From NCBI RefSeq assembly GCF_000717055.1, contig NZ_JNXI01000013.1:62001-126000 (forward strand): a stretch of DNA of 64,000 nt, given 5' to 3'. The DNA comes from Streptomyces iakyrus. Lineage in GTDB: Bacteria; Actinomycetota; Actinomycetes; Streptomycetales; Streptomycetaceae. Below are positions 35,516-44,861 of the stretch, piece after piece. The notes beneath the pieces are model-generated. The model was given only the letters and a program-made list of their open reading frames with translations, did not search any database and had not been told where the DNA came from. Position numbers and translations under genes: made by a program. The stretch's first letter is position 1, and every line of letters begins with the position of its first letter.

Positions 35516-36805
35516 ATGCCTGACCAGTCCCTTCCGAAGGCCCGTACCCCCGAGGCCACCCCCGGGGAGAGGGAAGCGGCCCCCGCCCACGAGGGCATCT
35601 CACGGCGGCGGCTGCTCGGCACCGCCGGTGCCACCGGGCTCGTCCTCGGCACGGCCGGCGCCGCCGTGGGCTACGCCGCCGCTCCCTCCGAAGCCGCGGC
35701 TCCGCTCACCTCGCTCGGTACGGACCGGGCGATGTTTCACGGGAAACATCAGCCCGGCATCACCGACGGCCTCCAGGCCCGCGGCCACGTCGTCGCCTTC
35801 GACCTGGCGGCGGGCGCCGGACGCAAGGAGGCCGCCGCCCTGCTCCGCCGCTGGTCGGAGACGGCCCGGCGGCTCATGGCGGGCGAGCCGAGCCCCCACG
35901 ACGACACGGACGTGGCCCGCGACGCCGGGCCCTCGTCCCTGACGGTCACCTTCGGATTCGGCCACAGCTTCTTCGCCCGGACGGGTCTGGAGAAGCAGCG
36001 CCCCACCGCCCTGGACCCGCTGCCCGAGTTCTCCTCGGACCACCTCGACAAGAACCGCAGCAACGGCGATCTCTGGGTGCAGATCGGCGCCAACGACGCC
36101 CTGGTCGCCTTCCACGCCCTGCGCGCGATCCAGAAGGACGCGGGCCGGGCCGCCAGGGTCCGCTGGCAGATGAACGGCTTCAACCGCTCACCGGGCGCCA
36201 CCTCCCACCCCATGACGGCCCGCAACCTGATGGGCCAGATCGACGGCACCCGCAATCCGAAGCCGAGCGAGGCCGACTTCGACCAGCGCATCTTCGTCCC
36301 CGAGAAGGGCGAACCCGCCTGGATGGCGAACGGCTCCTACGCCGTCGTCCGCCGGATCCGCATGCTCCTCGACGACTGGGAGAAGCTCTCCGTCAAGGCG
36401 CAGGAGGACGTGATCGGGCGCCGCAAGTCCGACGGTGCCGCGCTGTCCGGGGGCACGGAGACGACCGCGATGGACCTGGAGAAGACCGACGCCAAGGGCA
36501 ACTTGGTCGTCCCGATCAACGCCCACGCCCGCATCACCCGGCCCGACCAGAACGGCGGCGCGGCGATGCTCCGCCGGCCGTTCTCCTTCCACGACGGCAT
36601 CGACGCCGACGGGGTGCCCGACGCCGGCCTGCTCTTCATCTGCTGGCAGGCCGATCCGCTGCGCGGCTTCGTACCGGTGCAGCGCAAGCTCGACCGGGGC
36701 GACGCCCTGTCCACGTTCATCCGCCACGAGTCGAGCGGGCTGTTCGCCGTGCCGGGCGGGGCCGCGGAGGGCGAGTACGTGGGGCAGAAGTTGCTGGAGG
36801 GGTGA
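35516..36805 (+). CDS. dtpA: Tat-exported DyP-type haem peroxidase
   Basis: 429 residues. A twin-arginine signal SRRRLLGTAGATG starts near residue 28. The DyP fold is identified by FHGKHQPGI (F-x-G-x-H-Q-x-G-I motif), QIDGTRNP (catalytic Asp of GxxDG and nearby Arg) and INAHARITRP, which includes the proximal haem His. Order and content (sco, ecuC, copCD, dtpA) match the S. lividans locus in which DtpA is needed for GlxA maturation and morphogenesis. The start is 6 bp after copCD. A parS-like 14-mer with one mismatch sits at 35734-35747 within the FHGKH codons. Confidence 0.93.
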   Translation: MPDQSLPKARTPEATPGEREAAPAHEGISRRRLLGTAGATGLVLGTAGAAVGYAAAPSEAAAPLTSLGTDRAMFHGKHQPGITDGLQARGHVVAFDLAAGAGRKEAAALLRRWSETARRLMAGEPSPHDDTDVARDAGPSSLTVTFGFGHSFFARTGLEKQRPTALDPLPEFSSDHLDKNRSNGDLWVQIGANDALVAFHALRAIQKDAGRAARVRWQMNGFNRSPGATSHPMTARNLMGQIDGTRNPKPSEADFDQRIFVPEKGEPAWMANGSYAVVRRIRMLLDDWEKLSVKAQEDVIGRRKSDGAALSGGTETTAMDLEKTDAKGNLVVPINAHARITRPDQNGGAAMLRRPFSFHDGIDADGVPDAGLLFICWQADPLRGFVPVQRKLDRGDALSTFIRHESSGLFAVPGGAAEGEYVGQKLLEG

Positions 36806-36855
36806 CAGTCGGGCGCTGTACGGGCTTGTGGGGGATAGCGCTTCCGCAAGCCCAT

Positions 36856-36867
36856 TAGGGTGAGGTC
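36856..36867 (+). promoter_or_regulatory. -10 element for leaderless pheA
   Basis: TAGGGT (36856-36861) lies 6 nt before the ATG, so transcription should begin at or within a base or two of the start codon. Confidence 0.55.
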
Positions 36868-37800
36868 ATGCCAGCGAGCTATGCGTATCTCGGCCCCGAG
36901 GGCACCTTCACCGAAGTCGCCCTGCGCACGCTTCCCGAGGCCGCCACCCGGGAACTCGTCCCGTACGTGTCCGTCCAGTCCGCGCTCGACGCGGTACGCG
37001 CCGGCGAGGCCGAGGCCGCGTTCGTGCCGATCGAGAACTCCGTCGAAGGCGGCATCACCACCACCCTGGACGAGCTGGTCGCCGGCGCCCCGCTGATGAT
37101 CTACCGCGAGGTGCTGCTGTCGATCACCTTCGCGCTGCTGGTCAGGCCCGGCACGAAGCTGTCGGACATCAAAACCGTCTCCGCCCACCCGGCCGCGCAG
37201 CCGCAGGTTCGCAACTGGCTGAAGAAGCACCTGCCGGACGCGCACTGGGAGTCGGCCGCCTCGAACGCGGACGCCGCCCGCCTGGTCCAGGAGGGCCAGT
37301 ACGACGCCGCCTTCGCGGGTGAGTTCGCCGCCGCCCGCTACGGCCTGGAGGCCCTGGAGACCGGGATCCACGACGCGGAGAACGCCCAGACGCGGTTCGT
37401 GCTGGTCGGCCGGCCCGCCCGGCCCGCGGCGCCGACCGGCGCGGACAAGACCTCGATCGTGCTGTGGCAGCGCGACGACCACCCCGGCGGCCTGCGCGAC
37501 CTGCTGGGCGAGTTCGCCACCCGTGGCATCAACCTGATGCTGCTCCAGTCCCGGCCGACCGGCGCGGGCATCGGCAACTACTGCTTCTGCATCGACGCCG
37601 AGGGCCACATCTCCGACCGCCGGGTGGCCGACGCCCTGATGGGTCTGAAGCGGATCTGCCTCCAGGTCCGCTACCTGGGCTCCTACCCGCGCGCGGACGT
37701 GCGCCCGGGAGATGTGCAGCCGCCGCGCCTGGGCACCTCCGACGAGGAGTTCACTGCGGCGGCGGACTGGGTCGCGCGGTGCCAGGACGGCCGCTTCTAG
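36868..37800 (+). CDS. pheA: prephenate dehydratase
   Basis: 310 residues, converting prephenate to phenylpyruvate in phenylalanine synthesis. The catalytic domain begins YLGPEGTFTEVAL and contains VPIENSVEGGIT and the NAQTRFVLV (T-R-F) catalytic motif near residue 175. A C-terminal ACT domain (about 195-275) holds the GLRDLLGEFATRGINLMLLQSRP allosteric motif (usually ESRP, here QSRP), so feedback control by Phe is likely. TAGGGT lies 6 nt before the ATG with no ribosome-binding site, suggesting a leaderless mRNA. It is a monofunctional enzyme without chorismate mutase. Confidence 0.95.
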   Translation: MPASYAYLGPEGTFTEVALRTLPEAATRELVPYVSVQSALDAVRAGEAEAAFVPIENSVEGGITTTLDELVAGAPLMIYREVLLSITFALLVRPGTKLSDIKTVSAHPAAQPQVRNWLKKHLPDAHWESAASNADAARLVQEGQYDAAFAGEFAAARYGLEALETGIHDAENAQTRFVLVGRPARPAAPTGADKTSIVLWQRDDHPGGLRDLLGEFATRGINLMLLQSRPTGAGIGNYCFCIDAEGHISDRRVADALMGLKRICLQVRYLGSYPRADVRPGDVQPPRLGTSDEEFTAAADWVARCQDGRF

Positions 37801-37835
37801 GCCGCTTCCAGGCCGGTCGTACCTGCTGATTGTCG

Positions 37836-38148
37836 TTATCCACAGAAGTTTTCCACAGGTCCGCTTCTCGACCTGGGGACAAGTCGACAACGAAGCATGA
37901 GTCAGTCGACAAATCGCCCTACAGGCCCGCGATGCGGCCATCGGGGGGCAGGTCACCCTTCGTCCACCGTTTTCCCTTGCGTAACTCTTAGGGGTGACCT
38001 ATTTCCACTCGAAAGTGAGGGTGAGGCGGGTTTGCGAAGGGAATTCTTAGGGGCGGCCGAGCCTTCCGGAGTGATCAATTCCGAAGTCCACAGATCTTCC
38101 ACACAGCCTGTGGATAACTCTGCGAGGGGTGTGGATCCCTGTGGACAA
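37836..38148. promoter_or_regulatory. cluster of DnaA-box-like sites between pheA and serS
   Basis: Within a 530-bp gap, DnaA-box matches lie at 37836-37844 (TTATCCACA), 37849-37857 (TTTTCCACA), 38084-38092 (AAGTCCACA), 38095-38103 (TCTTCCACA), 38109-38117 (TGTGGATAA), 38130-38138 (TGTGGATCC) and 38140-38148 (TGTGGACAA). Three are exact consensus sites. The flanking DNA has no other gene, and the AT-rich patch 38231-38245 (ATTTTATTGACAC) may hold a serS promoter element. Confidence 0.78.
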
Positions 38149-38317
38149 CTCAAGCCCAAGTCCCGCTCCGCACAAGGGATTCGCGTCAAGGCGACGCCCT
38201 GCGAATGCCTCGCACCGGGGACAGTGGACCATTTTATTGACACTGCACGTAATTCACCCATAACGGTACGTATGCCGCGCCAGCAATAGTGAGTCGTGGG
38301 CGGTCACCCCACACCGG

Positions 38318-38330
38318 TAGCCTTGGGCGC
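38318..38330 (+). promoter_or_regulatory. -10 element for leaderless serS
   Basis: TAGCCT (38318-38323) lies 7 nt before the GTG start, with no ribosome-binding site between. Confidence 0.5.
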
Positions 38331-39608
38331 GTGATTGACCTTCGCCTGCTCCGTGAGGACCCCGATCGTGTGCGCGCTTCGCAGCGCGCCCGTGGAGAGG
38401 ACGTCGCCCTCGTCGACGCCCTCCTGTCTGCCGACGAGCGGCGCAGGTCGTCCGGCGTCCGCTTCGACGAGCTGCGCGCCGAGCAGAAGGCGCTCGGCAA
38501 GCTCATCCCCAAGGCGGCCGGTGACGAGAAGGCCGAGCTGCTGAAGAAGGCGGGCCAGCTCGCCGCCGACGTCAAGGCGGCCGACGCGGACCGCGACGCG
38601 GCCGCGACCGAGACCCAGGAGCTGCTCCAGAGGCTCGGCAACCTCGTCCACCCGGACGTGCCCGTGGGCGGCGAGGAGGACTTCGTCACGCTCGAGACGC
38701 ACGGCACGATCCGCGACTTCGCCGCCGAGGGCTTCGAGCCCAAGGACCACCTGGCGCTCGGCCAGATCCTCGGCGCGATCGACGTGGAGCGGGGCGCCAA
38801 GGTCTCCGGCTCGCGCTTCTACTTCCTGACGGGCGTGGGCGCACTCCTGGAGCTGGCCCTGGTGAACGCTGCGATGGCGCAGGCCACCGCGGCCGGCTTC
38901 ACCCCGATGCTGACCCCGGCGCTGGTCCGCCCCCAGTCCATGGCGGGCACGGGCTTCCTCGGCCAGGCCGCCCAGGACGTCTACCACCTCGCCGACGACG
39001 ACCTCTACCTGGTCGGCACGTCCGAGGTGCCGCTCGCCGCGTACCACATGGACGAGATCCTCGACGCCGACCGTCTCCCCCTGCGCTACGCGGGCTTCTC
39101 GCCCTGCTTCCGCCGCGAGGCCGGCTCGCACGGCAAGGACACCCGGGGCATCTTCCGCGTGCACCAGTTCGACAAGGTCGAGATGTTCTCCTATGTCGCT
39201 CCCGAGGACTCGCAAGCCGAGCACCAGCGCCTGCTGGAGTGGGAGAAGCAGTGGCTTACCTCGCTGGAGCTGCCGTACCGCGTGATCGACGTGGCGAGCG
39301 CCGACCTCGGTGCCTCGGCCTCCCGCAAGTTCGACTGCGAGGCCTGGATCCCGACCCAGGGCAAGTACCGCGAGCTGACCTCGACGTCGGACTGCACCGA
39401 GTTCCAGTCACGCCGTCTGTCGATCCGCGTCCGTGAGGGCAAGCAGGTCCGCCCGCTGGCCACGCTCAACGGCACGCTGTGCGCCGTCCCGCGCACGATC
39501 GTGGCGATCCTGGAGAACCACCAGCAGGCCGACGGTTCGGTGCGCGTGCCCGAGGTGCTGCGTCCGTACCTGGGCGGCCGGGAGGTCCTGGAGCCGGTGG
39601 CCAAGTGA
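38331..39608 (+). CDS. serS: seryl-tRNA synthetase
   Basis: A 425-residue class II synthetase that charges tRNA-Ser. The N-terminal long coiled-coil arm (about 1-110) is visible as heptad-like Leu/Ala/Glu repeats ([38 protein letters not shown]). The core has motif 2 ([29 protein letters not shown]) and motif 3 ([17 protein letters not shown]). GTG start at 38331: TAGCCT is 7 nt upstream without a ribosome-binding site, so a leaderless transcript is likely. The HAD gene overlaps it by 4 bp, and tRNA-Ser(GCU) lies 0.8 kb downstream. Confidence 0.96.
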   Translation: MIDLRLLREDPDRVRASQRARGEDVALVDALLSADERRRSSGVRFDELRAEQKALGKLIPKAAGDEKAELLKKAGQLAADVKAADADRDAAATETQELLQRLGNLVHPDVPVGGEEDFVTLETHGTIRDFAAEGFEPKDHLALGQILGAIDVERGAKVSGSRFYFLTGVGALLELALVNAAMAQATAAGFTPMLTPALVRPQSMAGTGFLGQAAQDVYHLADDDLYLVGTSEVPLAAYHMDEILDADRLPLRYAGFSPCFRREAGSHGKDTRGIFRVHQFDKVEMFSYVAPEDSQAEHQRLLEWEKQWLTSLELPYRVIDVASADLGASASRKFDCEAWIPTQGKYRELTSTSDCTEFQSRRLSIRVREGKQVRPLATLNGTLCAVPRTIVAILENHQQADGSVRVPEVLRPYLGGREVLEPVAK

Positions 39609-40423
39609 GCGACACGGCTTCCCCGGGAGGCTTCCCGTACCGGCTCGTCGCCACCGACCTCGACGGGACGCTGCTGCGCTCCGACGACACCGTGTCGCAG
39701 CGCACCCGTGACGCGCTCGCCGCCGCCACGGCGGCGGGCGCAGCCCACATCGTCGTCACCGGCCGCGCCGTCCCGTGGACCCGGCACATCCTCGACGACC
39801 TCGGCTACCAGGGCCTGGCCGTCTGCGGCCAGGGCGCGCAGGTCTACGACGCCGGCGCGCACCGCCTGCTGACGTCGGTGACGCTGGACCGGCAGCTGGC
39901 CGGGGTGGCGCTGGCCAAGATCGAGGCGGAGGTCGGCCCGCTCCACCTGGCGGCGAGCCGCGACGGCCTCGACGGCGAGGTGCTGGTGGGCCCGGGCTAC
40001 GCGGTCCAGGGCACCCTGCCCGCCACGCCCTTCACGGACGCGTCCGACCTGTGGACCGCGCCCCTGAACAAGCTGTACATCCAGCACCCGACGCTGACGG
40101 ACGACGAGCTCTGCGAGGCGGCGACGCGCACCGCCGGGGGTTTCGTCACCGTCACGATGGCCGGCGCGGGCATCGTCGAGCTTCTCCCCCTGGGGTTGTC
40201 CAAGGCGACGGGCCTGTCCCTCGCGGCTCGTCGGCTCGGGATGAAGGCGGCCGACACGATCGCCTTCGGCGACATGCCCAACGACATACCGATGTTCGCC
40301 TGGGCCTCCTACGGCGTCGCCATGGCGGACGCCCATGAGGAACTGAAGGCGGTGGCCGACGAGGTGACGTCCTCCCACGACGAGGACGGCATCGCGGTGG
40401 TGCTGGAGCGGTTGCTGGGCTGA
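39605..40423 (+). CDS. HAD-family (Cof-type) phosphatase
   Basis: 272 residues. Motif I is ATDLDGTLL (nucleophile Asp), motif II is in HIVVTGRAV, the Lys is in GLSKATGLS and motif IV is [11 protein letters not shown] Cof-type C2 cap fills the middle (about 85-190). The GTG overlaps the serS stop (GTGA), so it is translationally coupled to the synthetase. Substrates are usually small sugar or nucleotide phosphates. A close paralogue lies at 48404-49273. Confidence 0.92.
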   Translation: MSDTASPGGFPYRLVATDLDGTLLRSDDTVSQRTRDALAAATAAGAAHIVVTGRAVPWTRHILDDLGYQGLAVCGQGAQVYDAGAHRLLTSVTLDRQLAGVALAKIEAEVGPLHLAASRDGLDGEVLVGPGYAVQGTLPATPFTDASDLWTAPLNKLYIQHPTLTDDELCEAATRTAGGFVTVTMAGAGIVELLPLGLSKATGLSLAARRLGMKAADTIAFGDMPNDIPMFAWASYGVAMADAHEELKAVADEVTSSHDEDGIAVVLERLLG

Positions 40424-40442
40424 GCCTTCGTAGCGTGTGCGC

Positions 40443-40531
<89 letters not shown>

Positions 40532-40815
40532 GGGTGGGCGGCCTCACGCGATGTGCGATTCGCGTGCTCGAAGCGGCCGCCCCGGGCAGCTCCCCGTGTG
40601 GGGCGGGTTCTACGGAGGGGTAGTGGCTACTCCGGATCCCGCCGCGGGCTGCCCTGAAGGGAGCTGGACGTACTGCCGTGCATGGACATCGTCCCGCTCC
40701 TCTCCCAGAACGTGGTGCCGGGCTGCCCGCCCGGCCGTGACGACATCCACTCTGCCCGCCGGGCGAATGGGGCGCCACCGATTAAATCGGCGGTCGGTCC
40801 GTGGTGGTGGTCCGG

Positions 40816-41079
40816 TTACTTCCTGCGCCATCTGCGCCGCCGGGACTTGCTGAAGAACCAGCCCGCGGGCGGCTCGTCGGAGCGCCAGGGCTGCGGCTCC
40901 GGTTCCTCGCGGCGCCACTTCGCCGCGAGCATCCGGGCCCGGGCGGACGGCTCGGAGGCTCCGGCGGAGCGTATGAAGTCCTCGTCCAGTACGACGCCGT
41001 CGAGGTCGTCCCGGGCGCCGTCACCGGGCCCGGAACCCGGCCGCCCGCCGTCGTCGTACTGAGCCCTCTCGCCCGCCAT
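40816..41079 (-). CDS. small conserved actinobacterial protein, unknown function
   Basis: 87 residues. The C-terminal 45 residues (VVLDEDFIRSAGASEPSARA, then RMLAAKWRRE, PQPWRSDEPPAGWFFSKSR and a run of Arg) match a conserved Streptomyces pattern of short basic proteins, from recall. The N-terminal 30 residues are Gly/Asp-rich. ATG at 41079 has GGGAGGA upstream, so longer frames to 41340 are rejected. No catalytic motif is visible. A nucleic-acid- or membrane-surface-binding role fits the basic tail but is speculation. Confidence 0.72.
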   Translation of the reverse strand: MAGERAQYDDGGRPGSGPGDGARDDLDGVVLDEDFIRSAGASEPSARARMLAAKWRREEPEPQPWRSDEPPAGWFFSKSRRRRWRRK

Positions 41080-41180
41080 CCCCGTCCTCCCAGCCGTCCA
41101 ACTCCCGTGTTGCTTCCCCTGCATCCCGTTCGCCCAGTGTGCCCGGAGGGGGGTGAAGCCTCCGTCAAAGCCGGGGCACG

Positions 41181-41900
41181 TCACTCCTCGCCGGCGAGCT
41201 TCAGGGAGCGCAGCTTCTGTCCGGCGAACCAGGTGGCCAGCACCGTGACGGCCACCAGCAGCACCGTTGCCGTGGTGAGCCCCACGTCCGAGGAGACGAG
41301 GTCCCCGCCGGACACCTTCTGAGCAACCGCCAGCGACCACTGCTGGACGCTCAGCGTGCGCGCGCCCGGCACCAGGGAGCCGAACAGCGCCTCCCAGACC
41401 AGGGCGTAGACCAGCCCGAACACCACCGCGTGCCGGGAGACCGTGCCGAGCAGCAGGAACAGGGCCGCGTAGGCGATCGAGGCGACCAGGGCGGCCACCG
41501 TGTAGGCGACGGCGACCTGCTGGCCGTTGCCGTTCAGGATGAAGCCGGCGATGAGCGTCGGCACCGCGGAGAACACCATGGTCACCGCGATCGCGACGAT
41601 CAGCTTGGTGAAGATGATGGTCGGCCGTTTGATCGGCTTGGACAGCAGGTACACCACCGAGCCGTCGTCGATCTCCGGGCCGATCGCGCCGGTTCCGGCG
41701 ATGACGCCGATGATCGGCACCATCGTGGCGAGGGCGAGTCCGCCCAGCAGGTCGGACGCCGTCTGGTCGTCCGCCCCGGCCAGGCCGCGCACCGCCACGG
41801 CGATGACGATCAGCAGCATCGGCAGGGCGCCGAGGATGAGGGCCCGGCGGCGGCCGAGCAGGGCCCGGTAGGTGAGCCGGGCGACTGTGGGGTCGTACAT
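41181..41900 (-). CDS. ABC transporter permease (NosY/ABC-2 type)
   Basis: 239 residues with about six membrane helices (ALILGALPMLLIVIAVAV, LGGLALATMVPIIGVIAGTG, LIVAIAVTMVFSAVPTLIAGFIL, VAYTVAALVASIAYAALFLLLG, AVVFGLVYALVWEALFGS and a last helix near ATVLLVAVTVLATWF). The loop DDGSVVYLLSKPIKRP is typical of ABC-2 permeases. It starts 9 bp after the ATPase gene at 41910-42821, so the pair forms one exporter. Substrate unknown. Confidence 0.88.
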   Translation of the reverse strand: MYDPTVARLTYRALLGRRRALILGALPMLLIVIAVAVRGLAGADDQTASDLLGGLALATMVPIIGVIAGTGAIGPEIDDGSVVYLLSKPIKRPTIIFTKLIVAIAVTMVFSAVPTLIAGFILNGNGQQVAVAYTVAALVASIAYAALFLLLGTVSRHAVVFGLVYALVWEALFGSLVPGARTLSVQQWSLAVAQKVSGGDLVSSDVGLTTATVLLVAVTVLATWFAGQKLRSLKLAGEE

Positions 41901-41909
41901 CAGGGCCTC

Positions 41910-42821
41910 CTACGCCGCGACCAGGTACGAGAACACGGACTCAAGGGACTCGTCGGACGGCGAGACCGTGAGCAGCCGGATGCCGTGGTCCCTGGCGACC
42001 TTCGGCAGAAGGGCCGTAAAGCGGCCGAAGTCGACGGCCTGGATGCGCAACGCGCCCTCGGTGACGTCGACCTCGATGCCGGACGTCGACGGGTCGGCGA
42101 TCAGCGCGGCCGCGAGGGTGCGGTCGTCGCTGGAGCGCACCAGGTAGCGGTGCGGCCGGTCGGTCATCAGGCGGCGGATCTTGCGGAAGTCACCGCTGGC
42201 GGCGTGCCGGCCGGCGACGACGACCTCGATGTGCCAGGCGAGTTGCTCGACCTCTTCGAGGATGTGGGACGAGAACAGCACCGTGCGGCCCTCGTCGCCC
42301 ATGCGGCGCAGCAGGTCCATCAGCTGCATGCGCTGGCGCGGGTCCATGCCGTTGAACGGCTCGTCCAGCAGGAGCAGGGAAGGGTCGTGGACGAGGGCGC
42401 TGGCCATCTTCACGCGCTGGCGCATGCCCTTGGAGTACGTCTGGATCTTGCGGTCCTGGGCGTATTCCATCTCGACCGTGGCGAGTGCCTTCTGGGCCGC
42501 CTTGGCGCCGAGCCCGTGCAGCTCGGCGTTGGCCAGGACGAACTCCTTGCCGGTGAGGAAGTCGTACATCGCCTCCCGCTCGGGGACGACGCCGATGTGC
42601 TTGTAGATCTGCTCGTTGCGCCACACGGCCTGGCCGTCGAGGGTGACGGTGCCGGTGGAGGGGGCCAGGAAGCCGCCCATCATGTTGATGAGGGTGGACT
42701 TTCCGGCGCCGTTGGGGCCGAGCAGACCGGTGACGCCGGGGCCGATGGTCATCGTGATGTCGTTGACGGCGACCACGTTGCCGAACCAGCGGGAGACGTG
42801 GTCGATGTTGAGCGTGGTCAC
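41910..42821 (-). CDS. ABC transporter ATP-binding protein
   Basis: 303 residues. Walker A is GPNGAGKST (about 36-44), the signature is TYSKGMRQRVKMA, Walker B is LLLLDEPFNGMDP and the H-loop is in FSSHILEEVEQ. About 85 extra C-terminal residues form the regulatory tail seen in ABC-2 exporters. GTG at 42821 overlaps the upstream permease stop (GTGA). It is encoded between two permeases and likely powers the 41181 partner. Confidence 0.93.
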   Translation of the reverse strand: MTTLNIDHVSRWFGNVVAVNDITMTIGPGVTGLLGPNGAGKSTLINMMGGFLAPSTGTVTLDGQAVWRNEQIYKHIGVVPEREAMYDFLTGKEFVLANAELHGLGAKAAQKALATVEMEYAQDRKIQTYSKGMRQRVKMASALVHDPSLLLLDEPFNGMDPRQRMQLMDLLRRMGDEGRTVLFSSHILEEVEQLAWHIEVVVAGRHAASGDFRKIRRLMTDRPHRYLVRSSDDRTLAAALIADPSTSGIEVDVTEGALRIQAVDFGRFTALLPKVARDHGIRLLTVSPSDESLESVFSYLVAA

Positions 42822-43735
42822 AGTCCCACCTTCTTGTAGCGGCGCATCAGGAGGCCGTAGCTCGCCGCGATGAGGCCCAGGGCGACGACGACGTAGACGA
42901 CGCCCTCGGCGGTGCTCGGGCCCACCCCGCTGGGGGAGGCGGACGTCGCGCCCAGGAACGCGGACTGCACACCGTCGACGATCGTGATCGGCGAGAACAG
43001 CCCGATCCACGGCACGGCGTCGCCGCTGCCCTGGGCGTCGGCGATGGCCTGGAGGGTGGAGACCGCGCCGTAGGTGATGGTCAGCACGGCGATCACGGCC
43101 GCGATGCCGAAGCCGCGGCGCGGGGTGAAGGACGCGATGACCAGGCCGATCCCGGCGAAGAGCAGTGAGAGCAGTGCCACGGAGACCAGTCCCTGCGCGA
43201 ATCCCTTGGTCTGGTCGGCGAAGTCCAGCTTGGCCAGCAGCGCGCCCACGTAGAGCACGAGCAGGGGAGCGGCCGTGAGGACGAACAGCGCCGAGGCGAG
43301 CGCCGCGAACTTGGCGCGGACGTAGTCGGCGGTCTCGATGGGCCGCGAGAAGTACAGCGGCACGGTCTTGAAGCGCAGGTCCCGCGAGACGGACTGGGGT
43401 GCCTGCGAGGCGACGTACAGGCTGATGACCGCCTGCATGATGACGGCGTAGCGCGTGTAGTCCACCGGCAGGGCGCTGGCCTTGGTGGCGACCGCGACGG
43501 CGACCATGATGGCCGCGGGCACGCACATCACCACGAAGAGCAGCATCGGCAGCACCTTGGACTTCACCGAGCGGCCGAGGCCGTAGGAGCCGCGCAGGGA
43601 CTGCGAGTACAGGGAGCGGCGCGCGTAGGCGCGGCCGAGGCGCGGGCCGTCGTAGCTGCGGTAGCCGATGTTGTGGATGCGGGTCTGGTCACCCGGGGCC
43701 GGGGCGGATGTCCCCGTGGAGTGCTCAACCGCCAT
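42818..43735 (-). CDS. ABC transporter permease (ABC-2 type)
   Basis: 305 residues. A soluble N-terminus (about 1-60) with IHNIGYRSYDGPRLGRAYARRSLY, seen in this Streptomyces permease group, is followed by six helices (VLPMLLFVVMCVPAAIMVAVAVA, then AALASALFVLTAAPLLVLYVGALL and so on). The loop RDLRFKTVPLYFSRPIETADYV matches the ABC-2 consensus. Its ATG overlaps the end of the second ATPase by 11 bp, so all four ABC genes form one operon of two exporters. Confidence 0.9.
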   Translation of the reverse strand: MAVEHSTGTSAPAPGDQTRIHNIGYRSYDGPRLGRAYARRSLYSQSLRGSYGLGRSVKSKVLPMLLFVVMCVPAAIMVAVAVATKASALPVDYTRYAVIMQAVISLYVASQAPQSVSRDLRFKTVPLYFSRPIETADYVRAKFAALASALFVLTAAPLLVLYVGALLAKLDFADQTKGFAQGLVSVALLSLLFAGIGLVIASFTPRRGFGIAAVIAVLTITYGAVSTLQAIADAQGSGDAVPWIGLFSPITIVDGVQSAFLGATSASPSGVGPSTAEGVVYVVVALGLIAASYGLLMRRYKKVGL

Positions 43736-44693
43736 GGCCGACCGCCTCCTTCCGCTGCTCGCGCTCGTCGCTGCTGGTGAAGACCTCGGAGATGTGGTGC
43801 CGGCGCTGCTCCATGCGCACCAGGCCGAGTCCGAGGTCCGCGATCACGTCCCTGACCAGGTCGTACGTGTCCTCTCCCTGCGCGGTGAGCAGCAGGACGT
43901 GGCCGGCACCGGGCAGGCCGCTGCCGTCCTCGACGCTCACCCCGCGCGCGTGCAGCGCCTCGCGGACCGCGCGGGTGCCGTCCGGGTGCTCGTCGGTGTC
44001 GGTGACCTCGATCGCGAGGGTCGTGGTGGTCTGCGTGAAATCCGTGGTGGAGCTGGAGCGCAGGAGCTTGCCGCCGTCGACGACGACGACGTGGTCGCAG
44101 GTGCGCTCCAGCTCGCCGAGGAGGTGGGAGGTGACCAGGACCGAAATGCCGAAGTCGGTGTGGATGCGGCGGATCAGGCCGAGCATCTCGTCACGGCCGA
44201 CCGGGTCGAGGCCGTTGGTCGGCTCGTCCAGGAAGACCAGCTGCGGGTCGTGGACGAGGGCCTGCGCGAGTTTGACGCGCTGTTTCATGCCGGTCGAGTA
44301 GCCGCCGATGGGGCGGTACCGCTCCTCGTACAGCCCGACGTGGCGCAGGGTGTCGGCCGTGCGCTCGCGCGCTGCCGTGGGCGGCAGACCGGACATGCGC
44401 GCCATGTGGACGACGAACTCGGTGGCCGAGACGTCCGGCGGCAGGCAGTCGTGCTCGGGCATGTAGCCGACCCGCTCGCGGATGGCGGCGCCCTTGGTGG
44501 CGACGTCGAGACCGAGCACTTCGGCTCGGCCCTCGGTGGCGGGGGACAGACCCAGCAGGATCTTGATCAGTGTGGACTTGCCGGCTCCGTTGGCTCCGAC
44601 GAGTCCGGTCACACCGGGTCCGACGTCCACGGAGAGCCGGTCAAGCGCGGTCACCCGGGGGAACCGCTTGCTCAGGCTTTCGGTCGCGATCAC
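43725..44693 (-). CDS. ABC transporter ATP-binding protein (first gene of ABC operon)
   Basis: 322 residues: Walker A GANGAGKST, signature GYSTGMKQRVKLAQ, Walker B LVFLDEPTNGLDP and H-loop TSHLLGEL. GTG at 44693 is preferred over GTG 44699 because GAAGGG is 5 nt before the former and touches the latter. It is the promoter-proximal gene, divergent from the EphD-like gene, and pairs with the permease at 42818-43735. Substrate unknown. Confidence 0.92.
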   Translation of the reverse strand: MIATESLSKRFPRVTALDRLSVDVGPGVTGLVGANGAGKSTLIKILLGLSPATEGRAEVLGLDVATKGAAIRERVGYMPEHDCLPPDVSATEFVVHMARMSGLPPTAARERTADTLRHVGLYEERYRPIGGYSTGMKQRVKLAQALVHDPQLVFLDEPTNGLDPVGRDEMLGLIRRIHTDFGISVLVTSHLLGELERTCDHVVVVDGGKLLRSSSTTDFTQTTTTLAIEVTDTDEHPDGTRAVREALHARGVSVEDGSGLPGAGHVLLLTAQGEDTYDLVRDVIADLGLGLVRMEQRRHHISEVFTSSDEREQRKEAVGHGG

Positions 44694-44825
44694 AGTCACC
44701 CTTCGAAGGTAGGGGCCGCTCGCGTGGCGGTCGTCACTCCGCAGAGCTGTCTTGGGATCAGCCCTGAGTATTACGGGCCCCTAGGGGGCTGGTCCTCCGG
44801 AGTCACCACGCCCGGGAAGCCCCTA

Positions 44826-44861
44826 TTGACGAACTCTCTAACAACTGCCAGATTCGCCGGA
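44826..44861 (+). promoter_or_regulatory. probable promoter of the hydrolase-SDR gene
   Basis: TTGACG (44826-44831), a 17-bp spacer, and CAGATT (44849-44854) place the start of transcription at or next to the ATG at 44861. This predicts a leaderless mRNA. Confidence 0.55.

Noticed and set aside
37897..38289. Small gene in the pheA-serS gap
   Set aside because: The frame is dictated by DnaA boxes and has no ribosome-binding site or coding bias.
40782..41340. Longer versions of the small basic protein gene
   Set aside because: Only the frame from 41079 has a good ribosome-binding site and the conserved C-terminus; upstream residues are low-complexity.
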